A stretch of DNA of 5,531 bases, taken from the NCBI GenBank assembly GCA_002683515.1, contig NYTN01000099.1, positions 1-5,531 on the forward strand, in the 5' to 3' direction. The DNA is from Rhodobiaceae bacterium (GTDB lineage: Bacteria > Pseudomonadota > Alphaproteobacteria > RS24). Of this stretch, positions 1 to 5,531 are shown in pieces. The notes under the pieces are model-generated. The model saw nothing but the letters and a program-made list of their open reading frames with translations, did not search any database and was not told where the DNA came from. A program made the translations under genes and the position numbers. The stretch's first letter is position 1; each line of letters begins with the position of its first letter.

Positions 1-1
1 G

Positions 2-955
2 GATCGGAATGTCTCAGGATATGATGCAGTTGCCGGCGCACGTGTGCCATCAGGCTCGAAGTTGGTGTTTTCTGAAACATCACCGGCTGAGCCTTATGTT
101 ATCCGTAAGCGTGTCATGGTTAGCGGAGAGCGCCTTGTCGATGCCAGTGTCGGCTTTGACCCACAAACCGGTGAGCCGGAAGTTGATTTCAGATTCGACT
201 CTACAGGTGGCAGAAAGTTTGGCGATGTAACCAAAGCTAATGTCGGCAATCCGTTTGCTATTGTGCTTGATGATAAAGTGATATCTGCTCCAGTTATACG
301 TTCACCTATTTTAGGGGGATCAGGCCGTATTACCGGAAGTTTTTCTGTCGAAACCGCGAATGACTTGGCTATTTTACTGCGCGCAGGTGCGCTTCCTGCG
401 CCTTTGAATATCCTTGAGGAGCGAACGGTTGGTCCAGGGCTTGGTGCTGACTCAGTTGACGCGGGTACACGCGCTTCCATAATCGGTTTTATTGCAGTGA
501 TGGTGTTTATTTTAATCAGCTATGCCATGTTTGGGCTGTTTGCCAATATTGCCCTGATTTTAAATATGATGCTCATCGTTGGGGTGTTATCACTTTTACA
601 GGCAACACTCACCTTACCGGGAATTGCAGGTATAGTTCTGACAATAGGTATGGCGGTCGATGCCAATGTTCTTATTTTTGAGCGGATTCGTGAGGAAATT
701 AGGAATGGTAAGTCGGCTTTGATGGCGATTGACTCAGGTTATAGTCGTGCTCTTGGGACTATTCTGGACGCTAATATTACGACTCTAATTTCAGCCATGA
801 TTTTGTTTTATTTAGGCTCAGGCCCAGTTCGTGGTTTCGCTGTTACTCTGGGTATAGGGATTATCACGTCAGTATTCACGGCGTTTACGGTCACGCGCTT
901 AATGGTAGCGCTGAAATATAGTTCTAAAAATCGCATCGAAAAACTGACAATATAA
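2..955 (+). CDS. secD: SecD, protein translocase subunit (partial, C-terminal 317 residues)
   Basis: SecD with SecF forms the RND-type membrane unit that uses the proton gradient to help pull proteins out of the SecYEG channel on the periplasmic side. The frame is open from the left edge, so the N-terminal part lies outside; members usually have 500-620 residues and 317 are seen here. A GTG at base 44 could be taken for a start, but the reading frame continues upstream with family-like sequence (GYDAVAGARVPSG) and it is an internal Val. Residues 1-140 are the end of the periplasmic domain (VDFRFDSTGGRKFG, then LLRAGALPAPL). Residues 141-317 carry five membrane helices, with the RND signature GMAVDANVLIFERIREE at 216-232 and DANITTLI at 256-263. 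The Asp at 220 is in the helix thought to carry protons. secF begins 12 bases after the stop, indicating one operon. Identification is very secure. Confidence 0.97.
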   Translation, partial: DRNVSGYDAVAGARVPSGSKLVFSETSPAEPYVIRKRVMVSGERLVDASVGFDPQTGEPEVDFRFDSTGGRKFGDVTKANVGNPFAIVLDDKVISAPVIRSPILGGSGRITGSFSVETANDLAILLRAGALPAPLNILEERTVGPGLGADSVDAGTRASIIGFIAVMVFILISYAMFGLFANIALILNMMLIVGVLSLLQATLTLPGIAGIVLTIGMAVDANVLIFERIREEIRNGKSALMAIDSGYSRALGTILDANITTLISAMILFYLGSGPVRGFAVTLGIGIITSVFTAFTVTRLMVALKYSSKNRIEKLTI

Positions 956-967
956 AGTGGATTTATT

Positions 968-1888
968 ATGTGGACATTAAAACTCGTTCCAGCCGAAACT
1001 AAAGTCGATTTTATCCGCCTTCATATAGCGAGTTTTATTGTCTCAATCAGTTTGGTAATTGCTTCATTGGGTTTGTTTTTTACGCAAGGCCTCAATTTCG
1101 GTGTCGATTTTAAAGGTGGTACGCTTATTGAAATTGGCACGAATGGCTCTGCTGACATTGCCGGTCTTCGGGATGTTATTGGCAACCTAGATTTGGGTGA
1201 GGTGCAAATTCAAGAATTTGGCAGCCCTGAGGATGTGCTGATACGCGTTGGAGAAAAAGCCAATGCGACTGATAATGCTGAAAATCTATCTGCGGTAGAT
1301 CAAATCCGTAACACACTCTCGCAGGATGTTACGTTCCGAAGGGTTGAGGTTGTTGGTCCTCAGATAAGTGGTGAGCTTGTTCGCGCAGGTTTTCTGGCAG
1401 TGACTGTCGCGATTGGTTTGATGCTATTTTATATCTGGTTACGTTTTGAATGGCAGTTTTCTGTTGGCGCGGTTTTGGCGCTTATACACGATATTATTCT
1501 GACTATTGGTGTTTTCTGTCTCATTCAATTAGAGTTTAACCTCTCTATTATTGCGGCTATATTGACGATTGTCGGTTATTCAATGAATGACACAGTTGTT
1601 GTTTATGATCGCGTGCGAGAAAATCTTCGGCGTTTCAAAAAAATGCCTTTGTCTGACTTGGCCAATCTTTCAATTAATAGCACATTGTCGCGCACAGTTA
1701 TGACTTCCGTCACGACCTTGTTGGCACTTTTCTCGCTTTATATCTTGGGCGGTGAGGTTATTCGCGGCTTTACTTTGGCGATGATTTGGGGCGTTTTTGT
1801 CGGAACATACTCATCGATATTTATCGCTTCACCGGTTTTAATGTATCTGGGCGTCAAGCGAGACTGGTCTGAGGCAGCAAAAGACTAG
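968..1888 (+). CDS. secF: SecF, protein translocase subunit
   Basis: SecF is the partner of SecD in the Sec translocon accessory complex of the inner membrane. The 306 residues are a normal full length. The first helix is at about 18-40, followed by GVDFKGGTLIEI (45-56), a short periplasmic domain to about 128, the conserved VGPQISGELVRAG (129-141), then five more helices to about 294. The RND-type motif GYSMNDTVVVYDRVREN (203-219) matches the SecF form (GYSLNDT in E. coli), and SRTVMTSVTTLLAL (241-254) is also typical. The ATG start sits 7 bases after a modest Shine-Dalgarno-like AGTGG (956-960), just behind the secD stop, so translation probably follows that of secD on one mRNA. SecD and SecF are separate proteins here, unlike the fused SecDF of some alphaproteobacteria. 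No obvious terminator follows in the 73 bases to the next gene. Confidence 0.97.
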   Translation: MWTLKLVPAETKVDFIRLHIASFIVSISLVIASLGLFFTQGLNFGVDFKGGTLIEIGTNGSADIAGLRDVIGNLDLGEVQIQEFGSPEDVLIRVGEKANATDNAENLSAVDQIRNTLSQDVTFRRVEVVGPQISGELVRAGFLAVTVAIGLMLFYIWLRFEWQFSVGAVLALIHDIILTIGVFCLIQLEFNLSIIAAILTIVGYSMNDTVVVYDRVRENLRRFKKMPLSDLANLSINSTLSRTVMTSVTTLLALFSLYILGGEVIRGFTLAMIWGVFVGTYSSIFIASPVLMYLGVKRDWSEAAKD

Positions 1889-1966
1889 ACTAGGGGCGGT
1901 AACTTAGATTTTCCGCTTGTCTCAATACCAAGGCAGCTTTAAGTTTGTTTTATAGATTTTAATGAT

Positions 1967-1971
1967 GGAGG
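1967..1971 (+). promoter_or_regulatory. Shine-Dalgarno GGAGG that decides the start of the PuuD-like gene
   Basis: GGAGG at 1967-1971 lies 5 bases before the ATG at 1977. Two earlier in-frame ATGs (1962 and 1965) lie on or before this motif and have no such element in front of them. This supports initiation at 1977 and a protein five residues shorter than the longest frame. Confidence 0.8.
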
Positions 1972-1976
1972 GTTCT

Positions 1977-2582
1977 ATGGCGTCAATTTTAACTTCACTT
2001 CGAAACACTGTAATTGCCGGTTTTGTTCTGGCAACTGTTCTACTGGTTATTTACGGGCAGCTTCATATGGGTGTGTTTGATCATAATTTTGGGGCATTCG
2101 TTCTTCGTTATCTCCATGTGTTGGCTGGTATTATGTGGATTGGTATTCTGTACTATTTTAACTTTGTACAAATTCCAAATATGCCGAATATTCCTGACGA
2201 ACAAAAGCCTGCGATTGGTAAAGTGATAGCGCCTGCTGCCCTTTGGTGGTTTCGCTGGGGCGCCATGATAACAATCGTTTCTGGACTTCTTTTGGCGGGT
2301 GCCAATGGTTATCTGGTAGAAGCGATTACCCTCGGAGTTTCAGAAGGTTTTGCTGTTGAAAAACATACTATGATTGGTATCGGCATGTGGCTGGGTACAA
2401 TTATGTGGTTCAATGTCTGGTTTGTTATTTGGCCCAATCAAAAAAGAGCACTAGGGATTGTTGAAGCTGACGCAGAGACTAAAGCCGTATCAGCCAGAAC
2501 GGCAATGCTGTTCTCACGAACAAACACAATGCTATCCGTTCCTATGCTTTTCTCGATGGTTGCAGCACAAAACCTTTACTAG
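1977..2582 (+). CDS. PuuD-like (urate oxidase N-terminal family) integral membrane protein, short form without cytochrome c
   Basis: This 201-residue protein is nearly all membrane-spanning: helices at about 10-27, 40-63, 88-112, 131-152 and 184-198. It resembles the membrane domain of PuuD, the urate hydroxylase family (COG3748, Pfam Urate_ox_N). The features I recognise are RYLHVLAGIMWIG (44-56), WWFRWGAMITIVSGLLL (90-106), NVWFVIWPNQKRAL (146-159) and SRTNTMLSVPMLF (180-192). Full-length PuuD is about twice as long and ends in a cytochrome c domain with a CXXCH haem site; here there is none and the stop is followed by a terminator, so this is the short form. His 47 and His 130 lie in or at helices and could be haem or metal ligands, but that is inference. 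No purine-degradation gene is near, so urate as substrate is doubtful; an electron-transfer or membrane redox role is only a guess. I chose the start at 1977 because of the GGAGG in front. Family is fairly sure, function is not. Confidence 0.8.
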   Translation: MASILTSLRNTVIAGFVLATVLLVIYGQLHMGVFDHNFGAFVLRYLHVLAGIMWIGILYYFNFVQIPNMPNIPDEQKPAIGKVIAPAALWWFRWGAMITIVSGLLLAGANGYLVEAITLGVSEGFAVEKHTMIGIGMWLGTIMWFNVWFVIWPNQKRALGIVEADAETKAVSARTAMLFSRTNTMLSVPMLFSMVAAQNLY

Positions 2583-2598
2583 GAACATCAATTTATAG

Positions 2599-2636
2599 AG
2601 GCTGCACGGATCTTAGTGATGCGTGCAGCCTTTTTT
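2599..2636 (+). terminator. Strong intrinsic (rho-independent) terminator
   Basis: GGCTGCACG (2600-2608) and CGTGCAGCC (2622-2630) form a perfect 9-bp G+C-rich stem, extended by A2599-T2631, with a 13-base loop and six T directly after (2631-2636). It starts 17 bases after the stop of the PuuD-like gene, so it should end the transcript that comes from secDF and/or the PuuD-like gene. The next gene starts just 15 bases beyond the T-tract. Confidence 0.93.
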
Positions 2637-2651
2637 ATGAGCGAATGATAA

Positions 2652-3353
2652 ATGCAGGATATAGCAGTTTTCAGAGATGAACTAAGAAGCCTCGATGGGG
2701 ATTTGTTTCTTTGCCATCTCTTTACGCCTGAGCATCTGAGGGCAGATATGCTCACCCTTTATAGTATCTACGCAGATAGCGCGCGAATTCCCTTTATCGT
2801 AAGTGAGCCTATGCTTGGGGCAATACGCTTCCAGTGGTGGCGTGAAGTAATTGATGGAAAACATCTCGATACTGCTCCCGTCAGCAGTTTTCTAAATACA
2901 TCCAATTTGCCTCGCGACTTGTTACATAAGCTGATAGATGCTCGCGAAGGGTTATTTGATAAAGAGCAACCCAGCCTATCTGATATTGAACATTCAGCTT
3001 CCGAAATAGGTCTGCTTTTTATGAAAACGGCATTAAGTGTGTTAGGCGAAAACACTAAAGATGACTTGCCAGAAGGTTTGTTAGACGCTGCTGGGAGTGG
3101 GTTTGAATTGCTCCGACTATCGACCGCGTATCCTGATGAAATTCAAGATAACATTATCGCTGAGGCAAAGTTACAACTTCAAAAAGCTGCTGGGTTGTTT
3201 AATGGTATGTCACGAAAGCAACGCAAAACTATACTCCCAGCCTTTTTAATTATCGGATTGTCCAAAAAGCACAGTCAAAATTTTGATAGAGCAAAGTCAC
3301 TTTTATTTTACCAGCTTCAGTTATTAAAAATGGCTTTCACTGGAAAGTTATAA
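2652..3353 (+). CDS. Squalene/phytoene synthase-fold protein, NDUFAF6-like (probable complex I assembly factor), shortened
   Basis: The 233 residues belong to the squalene/phytoene synthase superfamily, in the branch with mitochondrial NDUFAF6, a complex I assembly factor. The clearest part is 33-70: LYSIYADSARI followed by VSEPMLGAIRFQWWREVIDG, which matches the alphaproteobacterial form (FNAEIARV, VSEP, GEIRLQWWR) and human NDUFAF6 (VSEKTIGLMRMQFW). The DXXXD-type Asp-rich motifs that bind prenyl diphosphate in true synthases are not visible, so a prenyl-transfer enzyme is unlikely. After AAGSGFELLRL (146-156) the usual segment with ARGQLYLP-like sequence seems to be missing, and the next recognisable part (EAKLQLQKAAGLF) follows almost at once; relatives as I recall them have about 270-290 residues. 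The start at 2652 is the first ATG after an in-frame TGA (2646-2648) and gives the family-typical N-terminus, but the ribosome site is weak. The gene follows a strong terminator and converges with trmFO. Whether it acts on complex I here is inferred from the family. Confidence 0.85.
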   Translation: MQDIAVFRDELRSLDGDLFLCHLFTPEHLRADMLTLYSIYADSARIPFIVSEPMLGAIRFQWWREVIDGKHLDTAPVSSFLNTSNLPRDLLHKLIDAREGLFDKEQPSLSDIEHSASEIGLLFMKTALSVLGENTKDDLPEGLLDAAGSGFELLRLSTAYPDEIQDNIIAEAKLQLQKAAGLFNGMSRKQRKTILPAFLIIGLSKKHSQNFDRAKSLLFYQLQLLKMAFTGKL

Positions 3354-3375
3354 TTTTACCCAGCTCACTCATATC

Positions 3376-4773
3376 TCAATGAGAGGGGCGCCATATTTCG
3401 AAATCTTGTCTTGCGCGGCTGGTGAAGCCAGTTTGCCGCGCACGTTTTTTGGCATGCATGCGAGCTTTACCTCGAAGTTTCTCACCGGTTTCAGAGTGGG
3501 TGAACTTTACTTCGGTTTGATCAATTTCAGGCATCAAGCCAAAATTAATATTCATGGGTTGGAATGTATCCATATTGGCGTTTTTTGTAATATGCGCCAA
3601 TAAAGCCCCAAGTGCTGTGGTCATTGGGGGTGGGGACAGACTTTTGTTTTGAATTTGAGCCGCGGTAAATAACCCTGCTAGCAAGCCAATTGATGTGCTT
3701 TCAACATACCCTTCAACACCTGTAATTTGCCCTGCAAAACGGATGTTTTGGGCAGTTTTTAAAGATAAATCTTCGCCTAACAAGCATGGGCTGTTCAAAA
3801 AAGTATTACGATGCAAGCCGCCTAATCTGGCAAAACGAGCGCCTTCAAGTCCAGGGATAAGGCGTAAGATATCCGCCTGAGCACCATATTTCATTTTTGT
3901 TTGAAACCCGACGATATTATAAAGTGTTTTCAATGCATTATCTTGACGAAGCTGGACTACTGCATAAGGCTTGACTTCGGGATAATGCGCATTTGTGAGA
4001 CCGCGTGGTTTCATTGGGCCATGCCGTAAAGTTTCGCGTCCACGGGAGGCCATGACTTCAATTGGTAAACATCCGTTGAAATATGGCGTATCTTCTTCCC
4101 ATTGCTTGAAATCTGCGGTTTCGCCATCAATTAAGGCGTCTATAAATTCGTGATATCGGGCTTCATCCATCGGGCAATTTATATAATCCTTACCATCCCC
4201 GCCTGGTCCTGATTTATCATAACGAGATTGTTCCCAGCAAATATCCATATTAATGCTGTCGCGATAAACAATTGGTGCAATCGCATCAAAAAAGGCAAGT
4301 TTGTCGCTGCCAGTCATTTTTAAGATTTCTTCTGATAGAGCGGGTGAGGTTAGGGGGCCGGAGGCAATAATCACATGTTCCCAATCAGGGTTAATCGACG
4401 TGACTTCTTCACGTTTAATTGTTATCGACGGATGTTTTTCAAGTTCTTGCGTCACCGCCTGAGAGAAACCTTCACGGTCAACCGCAAGTGCCCCCCCAGC
4501 GGGCAATTGATGCTTGTCAGCACAATTCATAATCAGACTATTCGCGTCTCGGAGTTCCGCATGTAACAGGCCGACAGCATTGGTTTCTGCGTCATCGGAA
4601 CGAAATGAGTTCGAACAAACAAGCTCTGCAAGCCCATCCGTAACATGCGCGTCGGTTTTCCGGTGAGGGCGCATTTCATAAAGTGTTACGGGAACACCAA
4701 TTTGCGCTATTTGCCATGCCGCTTCTGACCCGGCAAGACCACCACCAATAATGTGTACTTTATTACTGCTCAT
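3376..4773 (-). CDS. trmFO: TrmFO, folate- and FAD-dependent tRNA (uracil-54-C5)-methyltransferase
   Basis: TrmFO makes m5U54 in the T-loop of tRNA, using 5,10-methylenetetrahydrofolate as carbon donor and FAD with NAD(P)H as reductant. With the ATG at 4773 the protein has 465 residues, normal for the family. The FAD-binding Rossmann motif VHIIGGGLAGSEAAWQ lies at 6-21, followed by LYEMRP (31-36). The catalytic cysteine region ELVCSNSFRSDD (50-61) has its Cys at 53, the same number as in the Bacillus subtilis enzyme; the second important Cys is in FNGCLPIEVMASRG (Cys 235). GPMKPRGL (252-259), FAGQITGVEGYVES (346-359) and NINFGLMPEI (408-417) are further family marks. A TTG at 4782 in the same frame would add three residues, but only one base separates it from AAGGAG (4784-4789), whereas the ATG has 10, so I prefer the ATG. 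The stop lies 22 bases from that of the convergent synthase-like gene. uvrA lies 53 bases upstream on the same strand. Confidence 0.97.
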   Translation of the reverse strand: MSSNKVHIIGGGLAGSEAAWQIAQIGVPVTLYEMRPHRKTDAHVTDGLAELVCSNSFRSDDAETNAVGLLHAELRDANSLIMNCADKHQLPAGGALAVDREGFSQAVTQELEKHPSITIKREEVTSINPDWEHVIIASGPLTSPALSEEILKMTGSDKLAFFDAIAPIVYRDSINMDICWEQSRYDKSGPGGDGKDYINCPMDEARYHEFIDALIDGETADFKQWEEDTPYFNGCLPIEVMASRGRETLRHGPMKPRGLTNAHYPEVKPYAVVQLRQDNALKTLYNIVGFQTKMKYGAQADILRLIPGLEGARFARLGGLHRNTFLNSPCLLGEDLSLKTAQNIRFAGQITGVEGYVESTSIGLLAGLFTAAQIQNKSLSPPPMTTALGALLAHITKNANMDTFQPMNINFGLMPEIDQTEVKFTHSETGEKLRGKARMHAKKRARQTGFTSRARQDFEIWRPSH

Positions 4774-4783
4774 ATTCGACAAG

Positions 4784-4789
4784 CTCCTT
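4784..4789 (-). promoter_or_regulatory. Shine-Dalgarno AAGGAG of trmFO
   Basis: On the - strand AAGGAG is followed by 10 bases and then the ATG at 4773-4771. The in-frame TTG at 4782-4780 is only one base behind the motif, too close for initiation. The motif also lies inside a nine-codon frame (4799-4770) whose TGA overlaps the trmFO ATG as ATGA. Confidence 0.75.
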
Positions 4790-4826
4790 GGTCACTCATA
4801 AATCAAGCAGTAACGAGATGGAAGCT

Positions 4827-5531
4827 TTATTCAGCAGCTTTAGCCGTTGTTCTTCGTGTTTTGGAGGAAGGTTTGTTATCAGGCTTTGGCTTTTTGAGTA
4901 GTTTTGACAAAAACTGACCTGTATAACTTTCTTTGACAGTTGCCACCTCTTCCGGTGTTCCAGATGCAACAATCTCTCCGCCACCATGACCACCATTTGG
5001 ACCCAAATCAATTACTTTGTCAGCAGTTTTTATCACTTCGAGGTTATGCTCTATCACGGCTATCGTATTTCCGGCATCAACCAGTTCATGCAAAACATCT
5101 AATAGTTTTGCTACGTCGTGAAAATGAAGGCCTGTGGTTGGTTCATCAAGAATATAAAGAGTGCGACCTGTGGCACGTCTTGAAAGTTCTTTAGCAAGTT
5201 TGACGCGCTGGGCTTCTCCACCTGAGAGCGTAGTCGCTTGCTGACCAACTTTGATATAACCAAGCCCGACACGTTGTAGCGTGACCATTTTATCTCTGAT
5301 AACTGGCACGGCTTTAAAGAAATCTGCAGCCTCATCTACTGTCATATCGAGAATATCAGCTATGTTTTTGTCTTTAAATTTAACTTCCAGTGTTTCGCGA
5401 TTATAACGCTTGCTGTTGCAGACATCACATTCAACATAGACATCAGGCAAGAAGTGCATTTCAATTTTGATGACACCATCTCCCTGACAAGATTCGCAGC
5501 GACCACCTTTTACATTGAATGAAAAACGGCC
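4827..5531 (-). CDS. uvrA: UvrA, excinuclease ABC subunit A (partial, C-terminal 234 residues)
   Basis: UvrA is the damage-sensing ATPase of nucleotide excision repair; it acts as a dimer and loads UvrB on damaged DNA. The frame runs out of the right edge of the window; an ATG at 5459 is internal (Met 25 of the fragment), since family sequence continues upstream of it. Full UvrA has about 940-980 residues. The fragment begins inside the second ABC module at the zinc finger: Cys 12, 15, 35 and 38 (CX2C-X19-CX2C), with KIEMHFLPDVYVECDVC between and around. Then come the ABC signature LSGGEAQRVKLAKEL (102-116), Walker B LYILDEPTTGLH (125-136, catalytic Glu 130) and the switch His 162 in VIEHN. 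The conserved LGPEGG reads LGPNGG here (176-181), a small departure. The end is a basic tail (about 212-234), common in alphaproteobacteria. All ATPase residues visible are intact. trmFO follows after 53 bases. Confidence 0.98.
   Translation of the reverse strand, partial: GRFSFNVKGGRCESCQGDGVIKIEMHFLPDVYVECDVCNSKRYNRETLEVKFKDKNIADILDMTVDEAADFFKAVPVIRDKMVTLQRVGLGYIKVGQQATTLSGGEAQRVKLAKELSRRATGRTLYILDEPTTGLHFHDVAKLLDVLHELVDAGNTIAVIEHNLEVIKTADKVIDLGPNGGHGGGEIVASGTPEEVATVKESYTGQFLSKLLKKPKPDNKPSSKTRRTTAKAAE

Noticed and set aside
9..480. Open frames on both strands overlapping secD (9-230 +, 94-480 -)
   Set aside because: They lie fully within the conserved secD frame, show no recognisable motif, and are shadows of it.
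1893..1917. Possible hairpin GGGGCGG / CCGCTT after secF
   Set aside because: Only four Watson-Crick pairs plus wobbles and no T-tract; not a supportable terminator.
1917..1956. Promoter-like TTGTCT and TATAGA between secF and the PuuD-like gene
   Set aside because: The TATAGA is 28 bases after TTGTCT, and the better-placed TTTAAG gives a 15-base gap; neither fits well enough to call a promoter.
2014..2226. Hydrophobic 70-residue + strand frame inside the PuuD-like gene
   Set aside because: It is out of frame with a well-recognised membrane protein; its hydrophobicity follows from T-rich membrane codons read in another frame.
2682..3055. Two - strand frames inside the synthase-like gene
   Set aside because: No family motifs and no ribosome site; the + strand frame has the recognised conserved block.
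4491..4497. Run of seven C (G7 in the trmFO coding strand) as a slippage or phase-variation site
   Set aside because: The frame is intact, the run encodes part of a conserved PAGGA segment, trmFO is not a surface or contingency gene, and seven bases is short.
4940..5335. Frames on both strands inside uvrA (4940-5194 +, 5111-5335 -)
   Set aside because: They overlap the conserved ABC signature and Walker B of uvrA out of frame and have no features of their own.
1..5531. CRISPR arrays, insertion sequences, tRNA genes, long direct or inverted repeats
   Set aside because: None seen on reading the window; the sequence is almost fully occupied by housekeeping-type genes with intergenic gaps below 80 bases.

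Overview
The window looks like a stretch of an alphaproteobacterial chromosome of moderate to low G+C. The basis is the closeness of SecD/SecF, UvrA and TrmFO to alphaproteobacterial forms. In addition, secDF, a squalene/phytoene-synthase-like gene and trmFO lie together, an order I recall from that class. A marine lineage of the SAR116 or related type is plausible, but that is inference. All the genes look like ordinary chromosomal genes. I see no mobile element, CRISPR array, tRNA, rRNA or long repeat.

Layout. On the + strand are the 3' part of secD (cut by the left edge), secF 12 bases later, then after a 73-base gap a five-helix membrane protein of the PuuD / urate-oxidase N-terminal family. 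A strong intrinsic terminator (2599-2636) follows. Only 15 bases after its U-tract starts a shortened squalene/phytoene-synthase-fold gene of the NDUFAF6 (complex I assembly) type. On the - strand, converging on it with 22 bases between stops, is trmFO. Upstream of trmFO, 53 bases away, is the 3' part of uvrA, cut by the right edge inside the second zinc-binding module.

How the genes relate. SecD and SecF form the proton-driven membrane part of the Sec translocon and are very probably co-transcribed. In many alphaproteobacteria, as I recall, secDF is followed by a small Mth938/NDUFAF3-like gene and an NDUFAF6-like gene, both related to mitochondrial complex I assembly factors. Here the NDUFAF6-like gene is present, but the intervening slot holds a PuuD-like membrane protein instead. 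TrmFO (tRNA m5U54) and UvrA (nucleotide excision repair) are housekeeping genes on the opposite strand and may share a transcript.

No clearly new system is visible. The points most worth a second look are the PuuD-like protein without its cytochrome c domain in this locus, the shortened synthase-like protein without the usual Asp-rich motifs, the terminator placed almost on top of that gene's start, and the coupled short upstream ORF at trmFO.
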